DNA of 64,000 nt, taken from NCBI GenBank assembly GCA_020845755.1, contig JADLFE010000020.1:62001-126000 (forward strand), written 5' to 3'. A program made the position numbers and the translations under genes. The notes under the pieces were generated by a model. It saw only the letters and a list, made by a program, of their open reading frames with translations. It made no database searches and was not told the DNA's origin. Below, piece by piece: positions 9,401 to 17,386 of the stretch. The DNA comes from Phycisphaerales bacterium (GTDB lineage Bacteria; Planctomycetota; Phycisphaerae; Phycisphaerales; UBA1924). Positions within the stretch are counted from its first letter, which is position 1, and every line of letters begins with the position of its first letter.

Positions 9401-9605
9401 GCTCCAGCGGCGTCGCCACCGACGACGCCATCGTCTCCGGCGATGATCCGGGAAGCGACGCGCTCACCTGGATCGTCGGAAAGTCCACGTTCGGCAGGTC
9501 GCTCACCGGCAACTGGCGATACGCGAACCAGCCGAACACGCAAAACGCCAGCATCACCAGCGTCGTCATCACGGGACGCCGGATAAACGGTGCGGAGATG
9601 TTCAT
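6444..9605 (-). CDS. RND multidrug efflux transporter, inner-membrane pump (MdtB/AcrB type)
   Basis: A 1053-residue protein of the hydrophobe/amphiphile efflux RND family, of normal length. The start M-N-I-S-A-P-F-I-R-R-P-V, the first transmembrane helix and the D-L-P-N-V-D-F-P-T-I motif after it are diagnostic, as are A-T-P-L-E in the porter domain, the D-D-A-I-V-V-L-E-N segment in TM4 that carries the proton-relay acidic residues, and a second set of helices near the C-terminus. Such pumps form trimers that export drugs, detergents or dyes with a periplasmic adaptor and an outer-membrane channel. The start is the ATG at 9605, which overlaps the stop of the adaptor gene by four bases. No TolC-like gene is adjacent. 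Confidence 0.93.
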   Translation of the reverse strand: MNISAPFIRRPVMTTLVMLAFCVFGWFAYRQLPVSDLPNVDFPTIQVSASLPGSSPETMASSVATPLEREFSTIAGIDSMSSVSLQGSTQVTLQFSLDRDIDAAAQDVQAAIARTASRLPPEMPSPPSYKKVNPADQPVLFVAVTSPTLPLYTLDEYAETLMSQRISQLPGVAQVVVYGSQKYAVRVQVDPQRLASMNIGIDEVARAVQERNVNLPVGVINGPRQAITLESTGQLLSASKYRDAIVAYRSGNPVLLSQLASVVDGVENDRTAAWYRESGRDIERAIVLAIQRQPGTNTMDVVAAIDRLIPTFRDQLPPSISIAKLYDRSVSIRDSITDVKETLVLTLCLVVMVIFVFLRNVRATIIPSLAMPISVVGTFAAMKVLGFSLDNLSLMALTLSVGFVVDDAIVVLENIIRHMEMGKPARQAAFDGSGEIGFTILSMTFSLVAVFLPVLFMGGLVGRLLNEFAVTIAVAILVSGVVSLTLTPMLCSRFLKSPHHSHGALYNLSEKIFERILRLYAWILRGVLRTKPLTLLVSAAIMAGTVYLFQAIPKGFLPTDDQSRIIATTEAAEGTSFAQMVKYQQALVEIASQHPEVEAFMSSIGARGGQATGTNTGTLFLKLRAKGEHGRTKTVDQVIQELRPQFAQVAGVRAYLQNPPTIRVGGQITKSLYQFTLQGPDTDGMYQSAPVLAERMRAIPGVQDVTTDLQLNNPQLLVDIDRDKAAAVGVTPLQIESALSSAFGTRQVSTIYAPTNDYDVILELLPQFQTDPSALEALYVRGSSGKLIQLTAVASLKKTHGPLSVNHVGQLPSVTISFNLAPGASLGPAVSEVQRLARETLPPSISTSFQGTAQAFQSSLGGLGVLLVMALVVMYLILGILYESFIHPITILSALPFAGFGALVTLSFFHVELSLFAFVGVIMLIGLVKKNGIMMVDFAIEQRKNADVSARDAIYNACLVRFRPIMMTTMAALIGTLPIALGAGAGAESRRPLGLAVVGGLLFSQLITLFATPVFYVYLDKIRSRSSGRAAGQAAGRRASAISEDVPVMASAR

Positions 9606-10765
9606 CGCCGAGCGCCCCCGTCGGTGTTCTTGATCTGAACCTTCGCGCCCGGCCCGAGCCGGAGTTGCCCGTCGGTCACGACGACCTCTCCCGCCGAGAC
9701 GCCCTTGTCGATGATGCTCTTCCCATCGACCGAACGCCGAACGCTCACGCCGCGCACCTCGACCGTCTGGTCCTGCTTCACCACGAACACGCCGGGCCCC
9801 GATTGCGTCGCCTGGATCGCGCTGTCGGGGATCTGCACGCACCCGGGCTCAACACCCAGCACGAGCGTCACGTTCACGAATCGCCCAGGCCACAGCCGCT
9901 TGTCCGAGTTGTCGAATGTCGCCTTGAGCCTGATCGTTCCCGTGTCGGTGTCGACCTTGGTATCGATGAAACTCGCTTTCCCCACGATCGGCGCGCCGGT
10001 GTCGCCGCTAGGCACCACCTCCACCCGCAGCGAGCGCCCCATCGGGTCCGCTGCCGAGGCGAGGTACGCCTCGCGGATCGCGGGAAAACGCTCCTCGGGA
10101 ACGTTGAACGCGGCATCGATCGGATCGATCTGGCTGACCTCGACCATCTCGGTCTCGCTCGACTTCACGATCGCGCCGGGCTTCACCAGAAACTGACCGA
10201 GCCGCCCGTCGAACGGCGCGCTGATCGTGCAATACTCGAGATTGAGCCTGGTCGCGTCCAGGTCCGCCTGCTTGGCCGCGACCAGCGCGTCCGCCGCCGC
10301 AACCTTCGCCTGCGCCTCCTCATACTCGCGCTGCGACAACGCCGCCGACGCCAGCACGCTCTTGTTTCGAGCTTCAAGATTGTGCGCATCCAGCGCCAGC
10401 GCCTTGCTCTGCCCAAGCGCGCCCTCCGCCTGCGCCACCGCGGCCTTGAACATCGCCTCGTCCAGCCTCGCCAGCGCCTGCCCAGCCTTGACCTCCGCCC
10501 CTTCCTCCGCGAGCACCGCCGCCACCCGCCCCGTTACCTGCGGCTTCATCACCACCGACGCCTTCGACTGCACCACGCCGATCGTGCGGATCAGCACCGG
10601 CGCGTCCGCCTGCTCGGCCGTCGCGACCACCACCGGCACCGGGGGCGGCGCGCTCGGCGCCGCGGTTGCCGCTGGCTTCTCGCAACCGATCACCAACAAT
10701 TCCGCCGCCACAAACAGGCCCGCGGCCGACATCACAGTCCATGCTTTCCACATCGGGCTTCTCAT
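9602..10765 (-). CDS. RND efflux membrane fusion (periplasmic adaptor) lipoprotein
   Basis: A 387-residue adaptor with a signal peptide and lipobox V-I-G-C near residue 28, so it is probably a lipoprotein like AcrA/MdtA. It has the usual order: a barrel-sandwich start (G-V-V-Q-S-K and P-Q-V-T-G-R-V), an Ala-rich helical hairpin at about 95-175, the returning half of the barrel (I-S-A-P-F-D-G-R-L-G), a beta-barrel and a membrane-proximal domain. It couples the RND pump to an outer-membrane channel. Start and stop both overlap neighbours by four bases, so tetR, adaptor and pump form one transcriptional unit. Confidence 0.92.
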   Translation of the reverse strand: MRSPMWKAWTVMSAAGLFVAAELLVIGCEKPAATAAPSAPPPVPVVVATAEQADAPVLIRTIGVVQSKASVVMKPQVTGRVAAVLAEEGAEVKAGQALARLDEAMFKAAVAQAEGALGQSKALALDAHNLEARNKSVLASAALSQREYEEAQAKVAAADALVAAKQADLDATRLNLEYCTISAPFDGRLGQFLVKPGAIVKSSETEMVEVSQIDPIDAAFNVPEERFPAIREAYLASAADPMGRSLRVEVVPSGDTGAPIVGKASFIDTKVDTDTGTIRLKATFDNSDKRLWPGRFVNVTLVLGVEPGCVQIPDSAIQATQSGPGVFVVKQDQTVEVRGVSVRRSVDGKSIIDKGVSAGEVVVTDGQLRLGPGAKVQIKNTDGGARR

Positions 10766-11502
10766 GCCTCATTCTCCCCGCGAGCGCTCGCACGCCGCTT
10801 CCGCTCGCGATCCGTCAGCAGCCCGTTGAACGCCAGATCAAGAATCCCCTCGGCCTGATTCACCAGACTTCTCTGCCGACCCGCGATGTAGTTCGTGAAC
10901 ATCGTGCCGTAGATCAGGTCCCCCAAGACGTCCGTGATCCGCTCCACGGGCATCTCGCGCACCCGCCCGTCGCGGATCAGGCCGCGATAGAGTTCGTGCC
11001 AGCGAGCCACGTTCGCCTCGCGGTGCGTGAAATACGTCGGCTTCTTCCGCTCGCGGAACTCCGATCGCTCCTGGATCAGCAGTTCCACGTTCTCCGGGTG
11101 ATCGTGGAAGAACTTCAGATACCGCCGGATCGCCACCTCGATCTTCTCGAGCGGGTCATCCACCGCCTGGATCGCCGCGTCGATCGCGCGACGCATCGTG
11201 ATCATCACGTGATCCACCGCGCCCTGAAAGAGCGCGCCCTTCGACGGGAAGTACCGGTACAGCGTCCCCTTCCCCACGCCCAGTTCGTCCGCCACATCCT
11301 GCAGGTCCGTGCCCGCAAAGCCGTCCCGCGCAAACAGACGCGTCGCGACCTCGATGATCTCCTCGCGCCGCCGCGCGGGCAATTCGGGATCCCGCGGCCG
11401 CCCAGGGCCCGGGCGCGTCACATTCTCCCGCGCCCCTCCACGCGCCGCTCGCTCGCCCGTCGCTCGCTTGGTCTTGATCGCCACGTCGAACTCCACGCTC
11501 AA
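10762..11502 (-). CDS. TetR family transcriptional repressor of the efflux operon
   Basis: A 246-residue regulator with a basic, probably disordered N-terminus of about 40 residues and a TetR helix-turn-helix at about 47-95 (A-T-R-L-F-A-R-D-G-F, then V-G-K-G-T-L-Y-R-Y-F). The rest is the all-helical ligand and dimer domain. First gene of the operon with the adaptor and RND pump. The start as given is TTG at 11502; GTG codons at 11496 and 11484 are alternatives. A palindrome of the TetR operator type lies 6 bp upstream of the TTG, directly after a promoter, so autorepression relieved by a pump substrate is the likely control. The inducing ligand cannot be read from the sequence. Confidence 0.92.
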   Translation of the reverse strand: MSVEFDVAIKTKRATGERAARGGARENVTRPGPGRPRDPELPARRREEIIEVATRLFARDGFAGTDLQDVADELGVGKGTLYRYFPSKGALFQGAVDHVMITMRRAIDAAIQAVDDPLEKIEVAIRRYLKFFHDHPENVELLIQERSEFRERKKPTYFTHREANVARWHELYRGLIRDGRVREMPVERITDVLGDLIYGTMFTNYIAGRQRSLVNQAEGILDLAFNGLLTDRERKRRASARGENEA

Positions 11503-11508
11503 TTAGCG

Positions 11509-11524
11509 GACTGACTGGTCAGTC
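11509..11524. promoter_or_regulatory. TetR-type operator palindrome
   Basis: GACTGAC-TG-GTCAGTC: two perfect 7-bp inverted arms around a 2-bp centre. It lies one base downstream of the -10 box and just before the tetR start, where a bound dimer would block transcription initiation. Arms of the GACTGAC/GTCAGTC kind are common for TetR repressors of efflux pumps. Confidence 0.8.
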
Positions 11525-11525
11525 T

Positions 11526-11553
11526 ATTATTCCGACCCCGTCACCCCGGTCAA
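11526..11553 (-). promoter_or_regulatory. Sigma-70 type promoter of the tetR-RND operon
   Basis: Read on the minus strand, TTGACC (11553-11548) is followed by a 16-bp spacer and AATAAT (11531-11526). Each box matches the consensus at five of six positions. The operator follows immediately, so the 5' UTR would be very short or the transcript leaderless. Confidence 0.75.
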
Positions 11554-11597
11554 TCCGAGTCCCGCCGGGGGCTTCCCCCATCGCCTCGCCAAAAACG

Positions 11598-11628
11598 AAA
11601 AAAGAGCGGCGCTGCTCGCACCGCCCTC
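11598..11628 (-). terminator. Probable Rho-independent terminator of the 11675-12313 gene
   Basis: On the minus strand a GAGGGCG / CGCC-G-CTC stem with one bulged base is followed directly by six T. It is about 45 bp downstream of the stop codon of the unrecognised gene. Confidence 0.5.
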
Positions 11629-11647
11629 AGGAGGAACCCCGCGTTGT

Positions 11648-11670
11648 CTGGCCGGTGATTCGCCGGCCAG
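11648..11670. other. Perfect hairpin just after the stop codon
   Basis: CTGGCCGG, a 7-base loop and CCGGCCAG form a perfect 8-bp stem four bases beyond the stop codon of the minus-strand gene at 11675. It has no T-run of its own and precedes the terminator at 11598. It could protect the 3' end of the mRNA. Confidence 0.5.
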
Positions 11671-11674
11671 TCAC

Positions 11675-12313
11675 TCAACGAAGGGAATCAATATGGAATC
11701 GCATCGTCGGCGGACGCTCGACGCCCGTGACGACCTGCCAGAACGGTTCTCCCTGCCCATCCTGATACCACGAACGCATCGGGCCGCTTTCATCCTCCGC
11801 GTGCAGGTCCAAGAGCGGCCCGCCCACGAAGATCGCCCGATGAACCAGAAGCAGATCATCACTCACATACTCGCTCTCGGCCGCAACGCCCATGAACGCG
11901 TCCGCCAGCCGCGCAAACAGCGCCCGGTCGTGCTTGAGCAGCGTGTCGGCGTCGTGCCAGAGGTAATAGCGATACTTCGCGTTGGCCCGCCCGCGATAGC
12001 GCTGGCGTGTGCGCAAGAGCGAGACCACGCCGCCCGGGCCGTCGATCTGCCGCTCCAGCACCGGACCGGGCAACGCCCGTTCCAACTGAGAACAGAACGA
12101 CTCGAGGTCCGTGATGTCGCGCCCGTGGAGCACGCACAATTCGGCGTACGGCAGGCCAGCGAGAAATTGGCCTAGCGTCGCGCCGAACTGCACCCGCAAA
12201 CGGGGCGCGGCCGACCACGCCGTCAGATGATGTTCGTCGAGGAGCTGAGTCACGTCCGCCGGCCAATCTTTGGCGGCGAACAGTGAGCCCGGCCCGCGAG
12301 CAACGGTGCTCAT
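11675..12313 (-). CDS. Hypothetical protein, function not recognised
   Basis: A 212-residue, apparently cytoplasmic protein; no signal peptide or membrane helix. I start at the ATG at 12313; the longer in-frame reading to 12403 adds 30 residues without any ribosome-binding logic. Visible features are a mixed alpha/beta pattern, an R-Y-R-G-R-A-N-A-K-Y-R-Y-Y-L-W-H-D-A-D segment in the middle, a D-D-L-L-L-V-H-R-A-I-F-V-G-G region and a C-terminal E-P-F-W-Q-V-V-T-G. I do not recognise the family. It stands alone, with a hairpin and a likely terminator downstream and a 660-bp intergenic region upstream. Confidence 0.65.
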   Translation of the reverse strand: MSTVARGPGSLFAAKDWPADVTQLLDEHHLTAWSAAPRLRVQFGATLGQFLAGLPYAELCVLHGRDITDLESFCSQLERALPGPVLERQIDGPGGVVSLLRTRQRYRGRANAKYRYYLWHDADTLLKHDRALFARLADAFMGVAAESEYVSDDLLLVHRAIFVGGPLLDLHAEDESGPMRSWYQDGQGEPFWQVVTGVERPPTMRFHIDSLR

Positions 12314-12431
12314 GGAACCACCGAAATGTCCCGGTTGCTCGGCACGCCGGACCCACCATGGGTCCCCCCGGAAAAAGCGCGCCAACCCCCCGGTCACATC
12401 CAATGTGCCTCAAATCGGGCCTCATGCCAGT

Positions 12432-12462
12432 TACAGACGACACATTTCCTACAGACGACACA
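12432..12462. repeat. Direct repeat TACAGACGACACA x2
   Basis: Two exact copies of the 13-mer start at 12432 and 12450, an 18-bp period. The spacing, just under two helical turns, would suit an activator binding in tandem, but no regulator is known for it. Confidence 0.55.
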
Positions 12463-12521
12463 CACAGACCGCGTTCTCGGGCCGTTTTTGCCGAACGCCC
12501 GCCGTAAGAACGATGCCTGTT

Positions 12522-12566
12522 CGGGTTAAACCCGCTCCTTGACACTCGATACCCCGGCGATACGCT
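12522..12566 (+). promoter_or_regulatory. Candidate promoter with adjacent operator-like palindrome
   Basis: CGGGTT-A-AACCCG (12522-12534) is a perfect inverted repeat with 6-bp arms. Four bases on is TTGACA (12539-12544), a perfect -35 box, with TACGCT 16 bp further as a weak -10. It would read toward the secreted-protein cassette, whose first start is about 410 bp downstream. Confidence 0.35.
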
Positions 12567-12973
12567 GGCGATGTCGTTGGTGCCGCGGGTTTGCCGCGGC
12601 TGAAACGGGAAGTGCGGTGACGATCGCCACGCGATCCAATCCGCCGCGGACGCGCCGCCGTAAGGGGTGCCGACGCGTGAACGACGGGCGAACAGCCCGG
12701 GCTCGGCCAATCGCCGGGCGCCACTGACGCGGCACGCGTCGGGAAGGCCGATCACGCCGAGCCCCAAGCCGGAAGACCGACCACGACCGCCGGGCCAGCG
12801 CCCGGTCGCTGGGCTGCCCTCGCGAGATGGGGCGACCGGCGAGGCCGCGTGCCGCCCCCGGCGTCGGTCCCTCGCCTCTCGCCGATCCGCTCCGATGGGC
12901 CCGTCGTTCACCACGGGGGTCGTCCCGCGCGATTCGGGACGGGTCGCACGCGCCGCGTGCGGAAGGGCTCGTT

Positions 12974-13855
12974 GTGGTTGACATCGTTTCGTCTCGGCGT
13001 GCGTTGCTCGTTTGTGCCGCGGCCTTGCAGTGCGGCATCGCACTCTCGCCCGCGATTGCCTCTGATCCCTGGGCAGATCGCGTCGTGTCGTTCGACGCCG
13101 GAACAGGCGGGAGCGACGGCTACGACCTCACGCCCTCGGCGCTCGGGAGCCCGACGCGATTCACGGGAGTTTCCTTCGGCTTTCCGTCGGCTGTCACGCC
13201 CTTCAGCCCGCCCTTTGAGCCGACCGACATCGTGTCGCTCGGCATCGGCGGGCAGATCACCGTCGCGTTCGATGAGCCCGTGACAAACGACGCCGCCAAC
13301 CCGTTCGGCATCGATCTGCTTCTCTTCGGCAACTCCTTCTTCTACGACGCCGATTGGCCCAACGGACGCGTGGGCGGCTTCGCGGGCGAGGGCGGCCTGA
13401 TCGAAGTGTCCGTCGACGGCCTCGTCTGGCACGCCGTTCCCTTCCTCGCCGCCGACGCCGGGTACCCGACCCTCGGCTACCTCGACCTCGCCACGCCCTA
13501 TAGCGATATTCCCGGCCTCGTCGAATCAGACTTCACACGCCCGGTTGATCCGTCATTCGATGCAAGCGACAAGACCTATGCCGAGATCGTCGCGGCGTAC
13601 CAGGGCTCAGGCGGCGGGCTGGGTGTTGATCTCGCGTCTGTGGGCCTCCATGCGATCTCGTTCGTGCGCGTCAGCAACCCCGACGGCATCGGCGGAACGC
13701 CGGAGATCGACGCCTTCGCCGATGTCTCGCCCATCCCATCGCCCGGCGCGGCCTGGATCGGCGCAATGGGCGTGCTCGCGTGCGGACGCGTCACACACCG
13801 ACGCAATGGACAACTCGCCGCACCGCGCTCACCCGCTACGGGAGCGCGGGCATGA
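12974..13855 (+). CDS. Secreted cell-surface protein with PEP-CTERM-like C-terminus
   Basis: I start at GTG 12974, preceded by GGAAGGG at a good distance; the frame is open further up but without a ribosome site. The 293 residues begin with a signal peptide (hydrophobic to about residue 27, A-I-A cleavage). The body is rich in Gly, Asp and aromatic residues and looks like a beta-sandwich, with F-G-I-D-L-L-L-F-G-N-S-F-F as its most striking stretch. The C-terminus (P-I-P-S-P-G, a hydrophobic stretch, then R-R) resembles a PEP-CTERM-type sorting signal, so it may be processed and retained at the surface. It overlaps the next gene by ATGA, so the pair is probably co-translated. Function is not recognised. 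Confidence 0.7.
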   Translation: MVDIVSSRRALLVCAAALQCGIALSPAIASDPWADRVVSFDAGTGGSDGYDLTPSALGSPTRFTGVSFGFPSAVTPFSPPFEPTDIVSLGIGGQITVAFDEPVTNDAANPFGIDLLLFGNSFFYDADWPNGRVGGFAGEGGLIEVSVDGLVWHAVPFLAADAGYPTLGYLDLATPYSDIPGLVESDFTRPVDPSFDASDKTYAEIVAAYQGSGGGLGVDLASVGLHAISFVRVSNPDGIGGTPEIDAFADVSPIPSPGAAWIGAMGVLACGRVTHRRNGQLAAPRSPATGARA

Positions 13856-15450
13856 CTCCCTCCCGCGCGATCTTGCTGTCGCTCATCGCCGGCGCATGCT
13901 TCTCCCCCACCGCCTTCGCGCAGGGGTGGACACACTTTGCCGGCGCCCCGTCGCGCTCGTCAACGAGCGCGAGCATGCTGGCGCCGAACGCCGGCGTGCT
14001 CGCCTCGCCGCTCTGGGCGCTGTCGCAGGATGTGCAAGGGCGCGCGATCACGTTTGTCGGTCAATCAACGCCCGTCGTCTCTCCCACGCACGTGCTGGCG
14101 ATCGGCTCGGTCCAGGTCACGTCCAGGCAGTTCAGTCTCTACGCGGTCGATCGACGCACCGGTGTGATTGCATGGGCCGCCCCGATCGCGTCGCCGGTCC
14201 TTGACTCGTGGTCCTCGCCCGCGCTGGATCTCGAGCACCACGCGGCGATTGTGGCGTCGGGCACGACGCTCGCGTCGTTTGATCTCTCGACCGGCGCGCT
14301 GAAATGGTCGCGGACGCTCTCGGGCCCGGTGGTCAACGCCTCGCCGGTCGTGACGGACGACCTGCTCATGCGCGATCGCGTGCTCATCACCGAGTACGAC
14401 GGCTTTGCGGGCAATGCACGACTCGTGTGCGTGAACATCGATCCGTTCGATGCGGCGCTCAACCCGCACCAGGCTGGCGCGATCGTCTGGACGTATCAAC
14501 TCGGCATGTCCTCGGGCGACACGGTCGCGTATGACCAGGGACACGCGTACGTCGCCACGATGGGCGATCCCGGCTATGCGCCCGGCTCGATCCTGTGCTT
14601 TGATGTCGTCGCCGGGCCCACGCCGCTCTGGTCGTTCGACAATGTCATCGACGAGGGTTTCTTCGCCGCGCCGGGAGTGCATCATCCCCTCGGACGCGGT
14701 GCGCTGGTCTTCGCGGCGTCCTATGCCTTCAGCGGTGGACGTGAATCAGCGAACCTCGTGAGACTCGACGCACGCACCGGCGACATGCACTGGTCCGTAC
14801 CGTGCAATCGCACCGGCTCCACGCCGATCGTCCTCCCCGATGGCCGCATCGCGCTCTCGGGCGGGCTCAAGGGCTACGGCACGCTCCCGACGCTGCAACT
14901 CTTCGCGGATCACCAGGTGTGGGCCGAGCCATTGTGGGATTCGGCCTTCAACACCTGGACCGACAGCAACCACAACGGACAGATCGATCTTGGCGAGTTC
15001 GTGGTCATGGGAGGCTGGACGCACCAGCCCGCCCTCGCCGCCGGGCACAACATCCTCTTCATCGGCGCGACGCCGACCAGCGGCAGTTCATACGCGCCGT
15101 GCACCGACCTCTACGCGCTCGACATCACCAAACTCCCCACCGGTGTCGGCAACGCCCAGCCCGGCTTCATCGCGGCCCAGAGATCGGGCGTCGGCAGCGC
15201 GCCCGCGCTCGACACCGGCAACCTCTACAGCATCGGCGCGAGTGGGCTGCAGGCGTTCGGCCCGCCAACGACGCACACCGATGTCAACGCCGACGGCGTG
15301 ACCGATATCGAGGACCTGTATTGCTGGGAACAGGCGCGCGGCGATCGCGATGTCAACCGCGACGGCACGATCAACGACCTCGACCACACCGAACTCCTCC
15401 GCGTCCTTCGCGCCGACGAACGCGAGGATATCGCGAGAAATCGGCCATGA
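13852..15450 (+). CDS. Secreted PQQ-type beta-propeller protein with dockerin-like C-terminus
   Basis: A 532-residue protein with a signal peptide (A-F-A-Q cleavage near residue 24). Repeated units such as [13 protein letters not shown] and [10 protein letters not shown] are PQQ-propeller blades (about residues 40-470). The last 60 residues hold two EF-hand-like loops, [13 protein letters not shown] and [12 protein letters not shown], as in type I dockerin domains; they should bind calcium and may dock to a partner. No cohesin gene is seen in the window. Likely a surface-exposed or periplasmic binding or structural protein; catalytic activity cannot be inferred. It is coupled by ATGA overlaps on both sides. 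Confidence 0.78.
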   Translation: MTPSRAILLSLIAGACFSPTAFAQGWTHFAGAPSRSSTSASMLAPNAGVLASPLWALSQDVQGRAITFVGQSTPVVSPTHVLAIGSVQVTSRQFSLYAVDRRTGVIAWAAPIASPVLDSWSSPALDLEHHAAIVASGTTLASFDLSTGALKWSRTLSGPVVNASPVVTDDLLMRDRVLITEYDGFAGNARLVCVNIDPFDAALNPHQAGAIVWTYQLGMSSGDTVAYDQGHAYVATMGDPGYAPGSILCFDVVAGPTPLWSFDNVIDEGFFAAPGVHHPLGRGALVFAASYAFSGGRESANLVRLDARTGDMHWSVPCNRTGSTPIVLPDGRIALSGGLKGYGTLPTLQLFADHQVWAEPLWDSAFNTWTDSNHNGQIDLGEFVVMGGWTHQPALAAGHNILFIGATPTSGSSYAPCTDLYALDITKLPTGVGNAQPGFIAAQRSGVGSAPALDTGNLYSIGASGLQAFGPPTTHTDVNADGVTDIEDLYCWEQARGDRDVNRDGTINDLDHTELLRVLRADEREDIARNRP

Positions 15451-16376
15451 CCCACGTGTGCCACACACCCCGCTCATCGCTCACGCCACTCAGGCCTGGT
15501 CGCACGCGCATCACCCGGACTCCTCGCCCGCCAACGCCTCGATGCTCACCTGTGATCATCTGCTCATGTGCATCATCGCCCCGCGCCTTCACGCTCATCG
15601 AACTGCTCGTCTCTATCGCCATCATCGCGGTTCTGATCTCGCTGCTCATGCCCGGGCTTCGCGGGGCGCGCGATGCGGCCCGTTCGGCGTCGTGCCTCTC
15701 CAATCAACGCCAACTCATCACCGCCTGGAATCTCTACGCCAACGCCAATCGCGAGCGCGCCATGCCGCTGGCGTACTGGAGCGCGGAAGACATCGCCGAC
15801 GGGCCGCAGGTCTTCTGGTGGGGAAGTTACGGCGAGGCGTCCGCTCCGACCGAGTACGCCCGCGGGTTTCTCGCGCCCTACCTCGACGCAACACTCTCGC
15901 CGCGCTCGGTGCTCGAGTGCGCCGCACAGCCCTGGAACTCGTATCGCCCGCAAGGCGGATCGTCGTCACCCACCAGCACCTACGGCTACAACGGCTATTA
16001 CCTCTCGCCCGCTAAAACTCCAGGCTGGGGCGAGTCGATCGGCTTCCGCTCGTGGAAACGCATCTGCGACATCACGCACCCCGCGAATCTCCTCGTGTTT
16101 TCGGACGCCATGGTGGTTGTTTCGGGAAGACTTCGAAACTGCGCGCTCCTCGATCCTCCACGCATTTTTTCAGATGACGCGTGGGTCGAAAATCCGAGCC
16201 CGACAACTTCGTTCCGTCACCCGGGGTTTTCCTCTATCGTCGCCCGCGCCGACGGATCTTCGCGCATGTTCTCGCACGATGGAAACACGTTTCTTGATCC
16301 GCTTTTCCGCATTGGATCGTTGAGCGCCGAAAACGACCCTTGGTACATTCCAGATTGGCGTGCCTGGCGCCGATAG
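15447..16376 (+). CDS. Prepilin-like protein with N-terminal cleavage/methylation domain
   Basis: A 309-residue protein if started at the ATG overlapping the previous stop (ATGA); a GTG at 15552 is an alternative giving a leader of more usual length. The class III signal is R-A|F-T-L-I-E with Glu at mature position 5, followed by a hydrophobic helix. The mature part has C-L-S-N-Q-R-Q, a Trp- and Tyr-rich globular region and a C-terminal D-G-x-S-R-M-F-S-H-D stretch, all typical of the large planctomycete family of prepilin-like proteins. Such proteins form or decorate pseudopili. It is the third gene of the cassette that begins at 12974. Confidence 0.8.
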   Translation: MTHVCHTPRSSLTPLRPGRTRITRTPRPPTPRCSPVIICSCASSPRAFTLIELLVSIAIIAVLISLLMPGLRGARDAARSASCLSNQRQLITAWNLYANANRERAMPLAYWSAEDIADGPQVFWWGSYGEASAPTEYARGFLAPYLDATLSPRSVLECAAQPWNSYRPQGGSSSPTSTYGYNGYYLSPAKTPGWGESIGFRSWKRICDITHPANLLVFSDAMVVVSGRLRNCALLDPPRIFSDDAWVENPSPTTSFRHPGFSSIVARADGSSRMFSHDGNTFLDPLFRIGSLSAENDPWYIPDWRAWRR

Positions 16377-16422
16377 TTGTTGTAGTATCGTGGAGAATCC
16401 ACGAACGACACGGGGCGCTGGA

Positions 16423-16698
16423 ATGCCGATCGACCGCTGCGTTTGCCGACAGATCCAGTTCGAAGAACTCCGCGACATCGCGGCCGAGGAGTCCCTCGGA
16501 TTCGAAGCGCTGCTCGACAGCACCGGGTGTGGTTCGTCCTGCGGCCTGTGCGTGCCCTATATCCAGGCCATGCTCGCCACCGGACGAACCTCCTTCCCCG
16601 TCATGTCGCCCCGCGAACTCGAACGCATGTGCAAGGGTGCGGCCACGACCGAAGTCAAGCCCGACGGCACCTCACAGTCGGCGTCGAAACAACAGTGA
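16423..16698 (+). CDS. BFD-like [2Fe-2S] protein (bacterioferritin-associated ferredoxin type)
   Basis: A 91-residue protein with the four cysteines of the BFD fold: C-V-C near the N-terminus (residues 6 and 8) and C-G-S-S-C-G-L-C about 30 residues later. This pattern holds a [2Fe-2S] cluster in Bfd, which releases iron from bacterioferritin, and in similar modules of nitrite reductase and other enzymes. I start at ATG 16423 because the motif then begins properly. A short perfect hairpin (CGTGGA-GAA-TCCACG) lies just upstream. No bacterioferritin gene is close, so the partner is unknown. Confidence 0.75.
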   Translation: MPIDRCVCRQIQFEELRDIAAEESLGFEALLDSTGCGSSCGLCVPYIQAMLATGRTSFPVMSPRELERMCKGAATTEVKPDGTSQSASKQQ

Positions 16699-16855
16699 TC
16701 ACAAGCGGCAGATCCGTCCTCATATAACGTATTGCCGCGGCCGCCCTCCGCACTCGCAACACCATAGCCCACGCCATTCACCGCTCGCGCGGTTGCTTTG
16801 GTCGCGCCCCGGCGCCGCTCCACCCGACATCTCTCCCGGACGACCATCGCCCGCG

Positions 16856-17386
16856 TCAGTACCGTATCACCAGGTCGTCACGCAGCCGCGCCCCAGCCGA
16901 CGCAGTTTCCCCATCCTTCGCCTGCGGCACATACTCCGCACGCAATCGCATCGACCCCGTCGTCGCTCGCTCCGTCCATGCCGGAAGGTCCAATTGCACC
17001 CGATATGTCCGTGTCACCGGATCAAACCACCGCGCGTTCGCCTCCAGGTCCGTCAGGTCCACGGTCCACTTCGCGACCTGCTCGTCCATCCCCGGCGCCG
17101 CGCTCCCGCGATACAACTGCACCTCCACAACCCCGCACGCCTTCACCGAGTCGAACCACCGATCCTGAAACTCCGCGTGGCATACCAGCCGCTTGGGAAG
17201 CCCCGCCTCGTCGCGATCCAGGTGCGACAAGGGATGCAGCCGCAGCCGCGCCGGCGCGAATGGCCCCAAGGTCGCGTCACCCTCCCAGCGCTCGGCCCCG
17301 ACGATCACACCGCACCCGCCCACGACCGACACGCCCAGCAACAACGCGCCAAGCACCACGCCGCACGCCGCGCGTCGGAACGCCAT
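16856..17386 (-). CDS. Lipoprotein of unknown function
   Basis: A 176-residue protein whose signal peptide ends in the lipobox V-V-G-G-C at about residue 25, so it is probably lipid-anchored. I start at ATG 17386, which follows GGAGG by ten bases and gives a normal-sized leader; an ATG at 17437 is possible. The mature part shows an H-P-L-S-H-L-D-R-D-E-A segment and a beta-rich C-terminal half (Y-R-V-Q-L-D-L-P-A-W). I do not recognise the family. Divergent from dnaB. Confidence 0.6.
   Translation of the reverse strand: MAFRRAACGVVLGALLLGVSVVGGCGVIVGAERWEGDATLGPFAPARLRLHPLSHLDRDEAGLPKRLVCHAEFQDRWFDSVKACGVVEVQLYRGSAAPGMDEQVAKWTVDLTDLEANARWFDPVTRTYRVQLDLPAWTERATTGSMRLRAEYVPQAKDGETASAGARLRDDLVIRY

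Larger units (their letters stand above)
12314..12973. other. 660-bp intergenic region between divergent genes
   Basis: No convincing gene is seen here; the open frames that cross it have no family pattern. It holds a 13-bp direct repeat with an 18-bp period (12432-12462), a perfect inverted repeat next to a TTGACA box (12522-12566) and very GC-rich sequence up to the next start. It must carry the control regions of both flanking genes. Confidence 0.5.
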
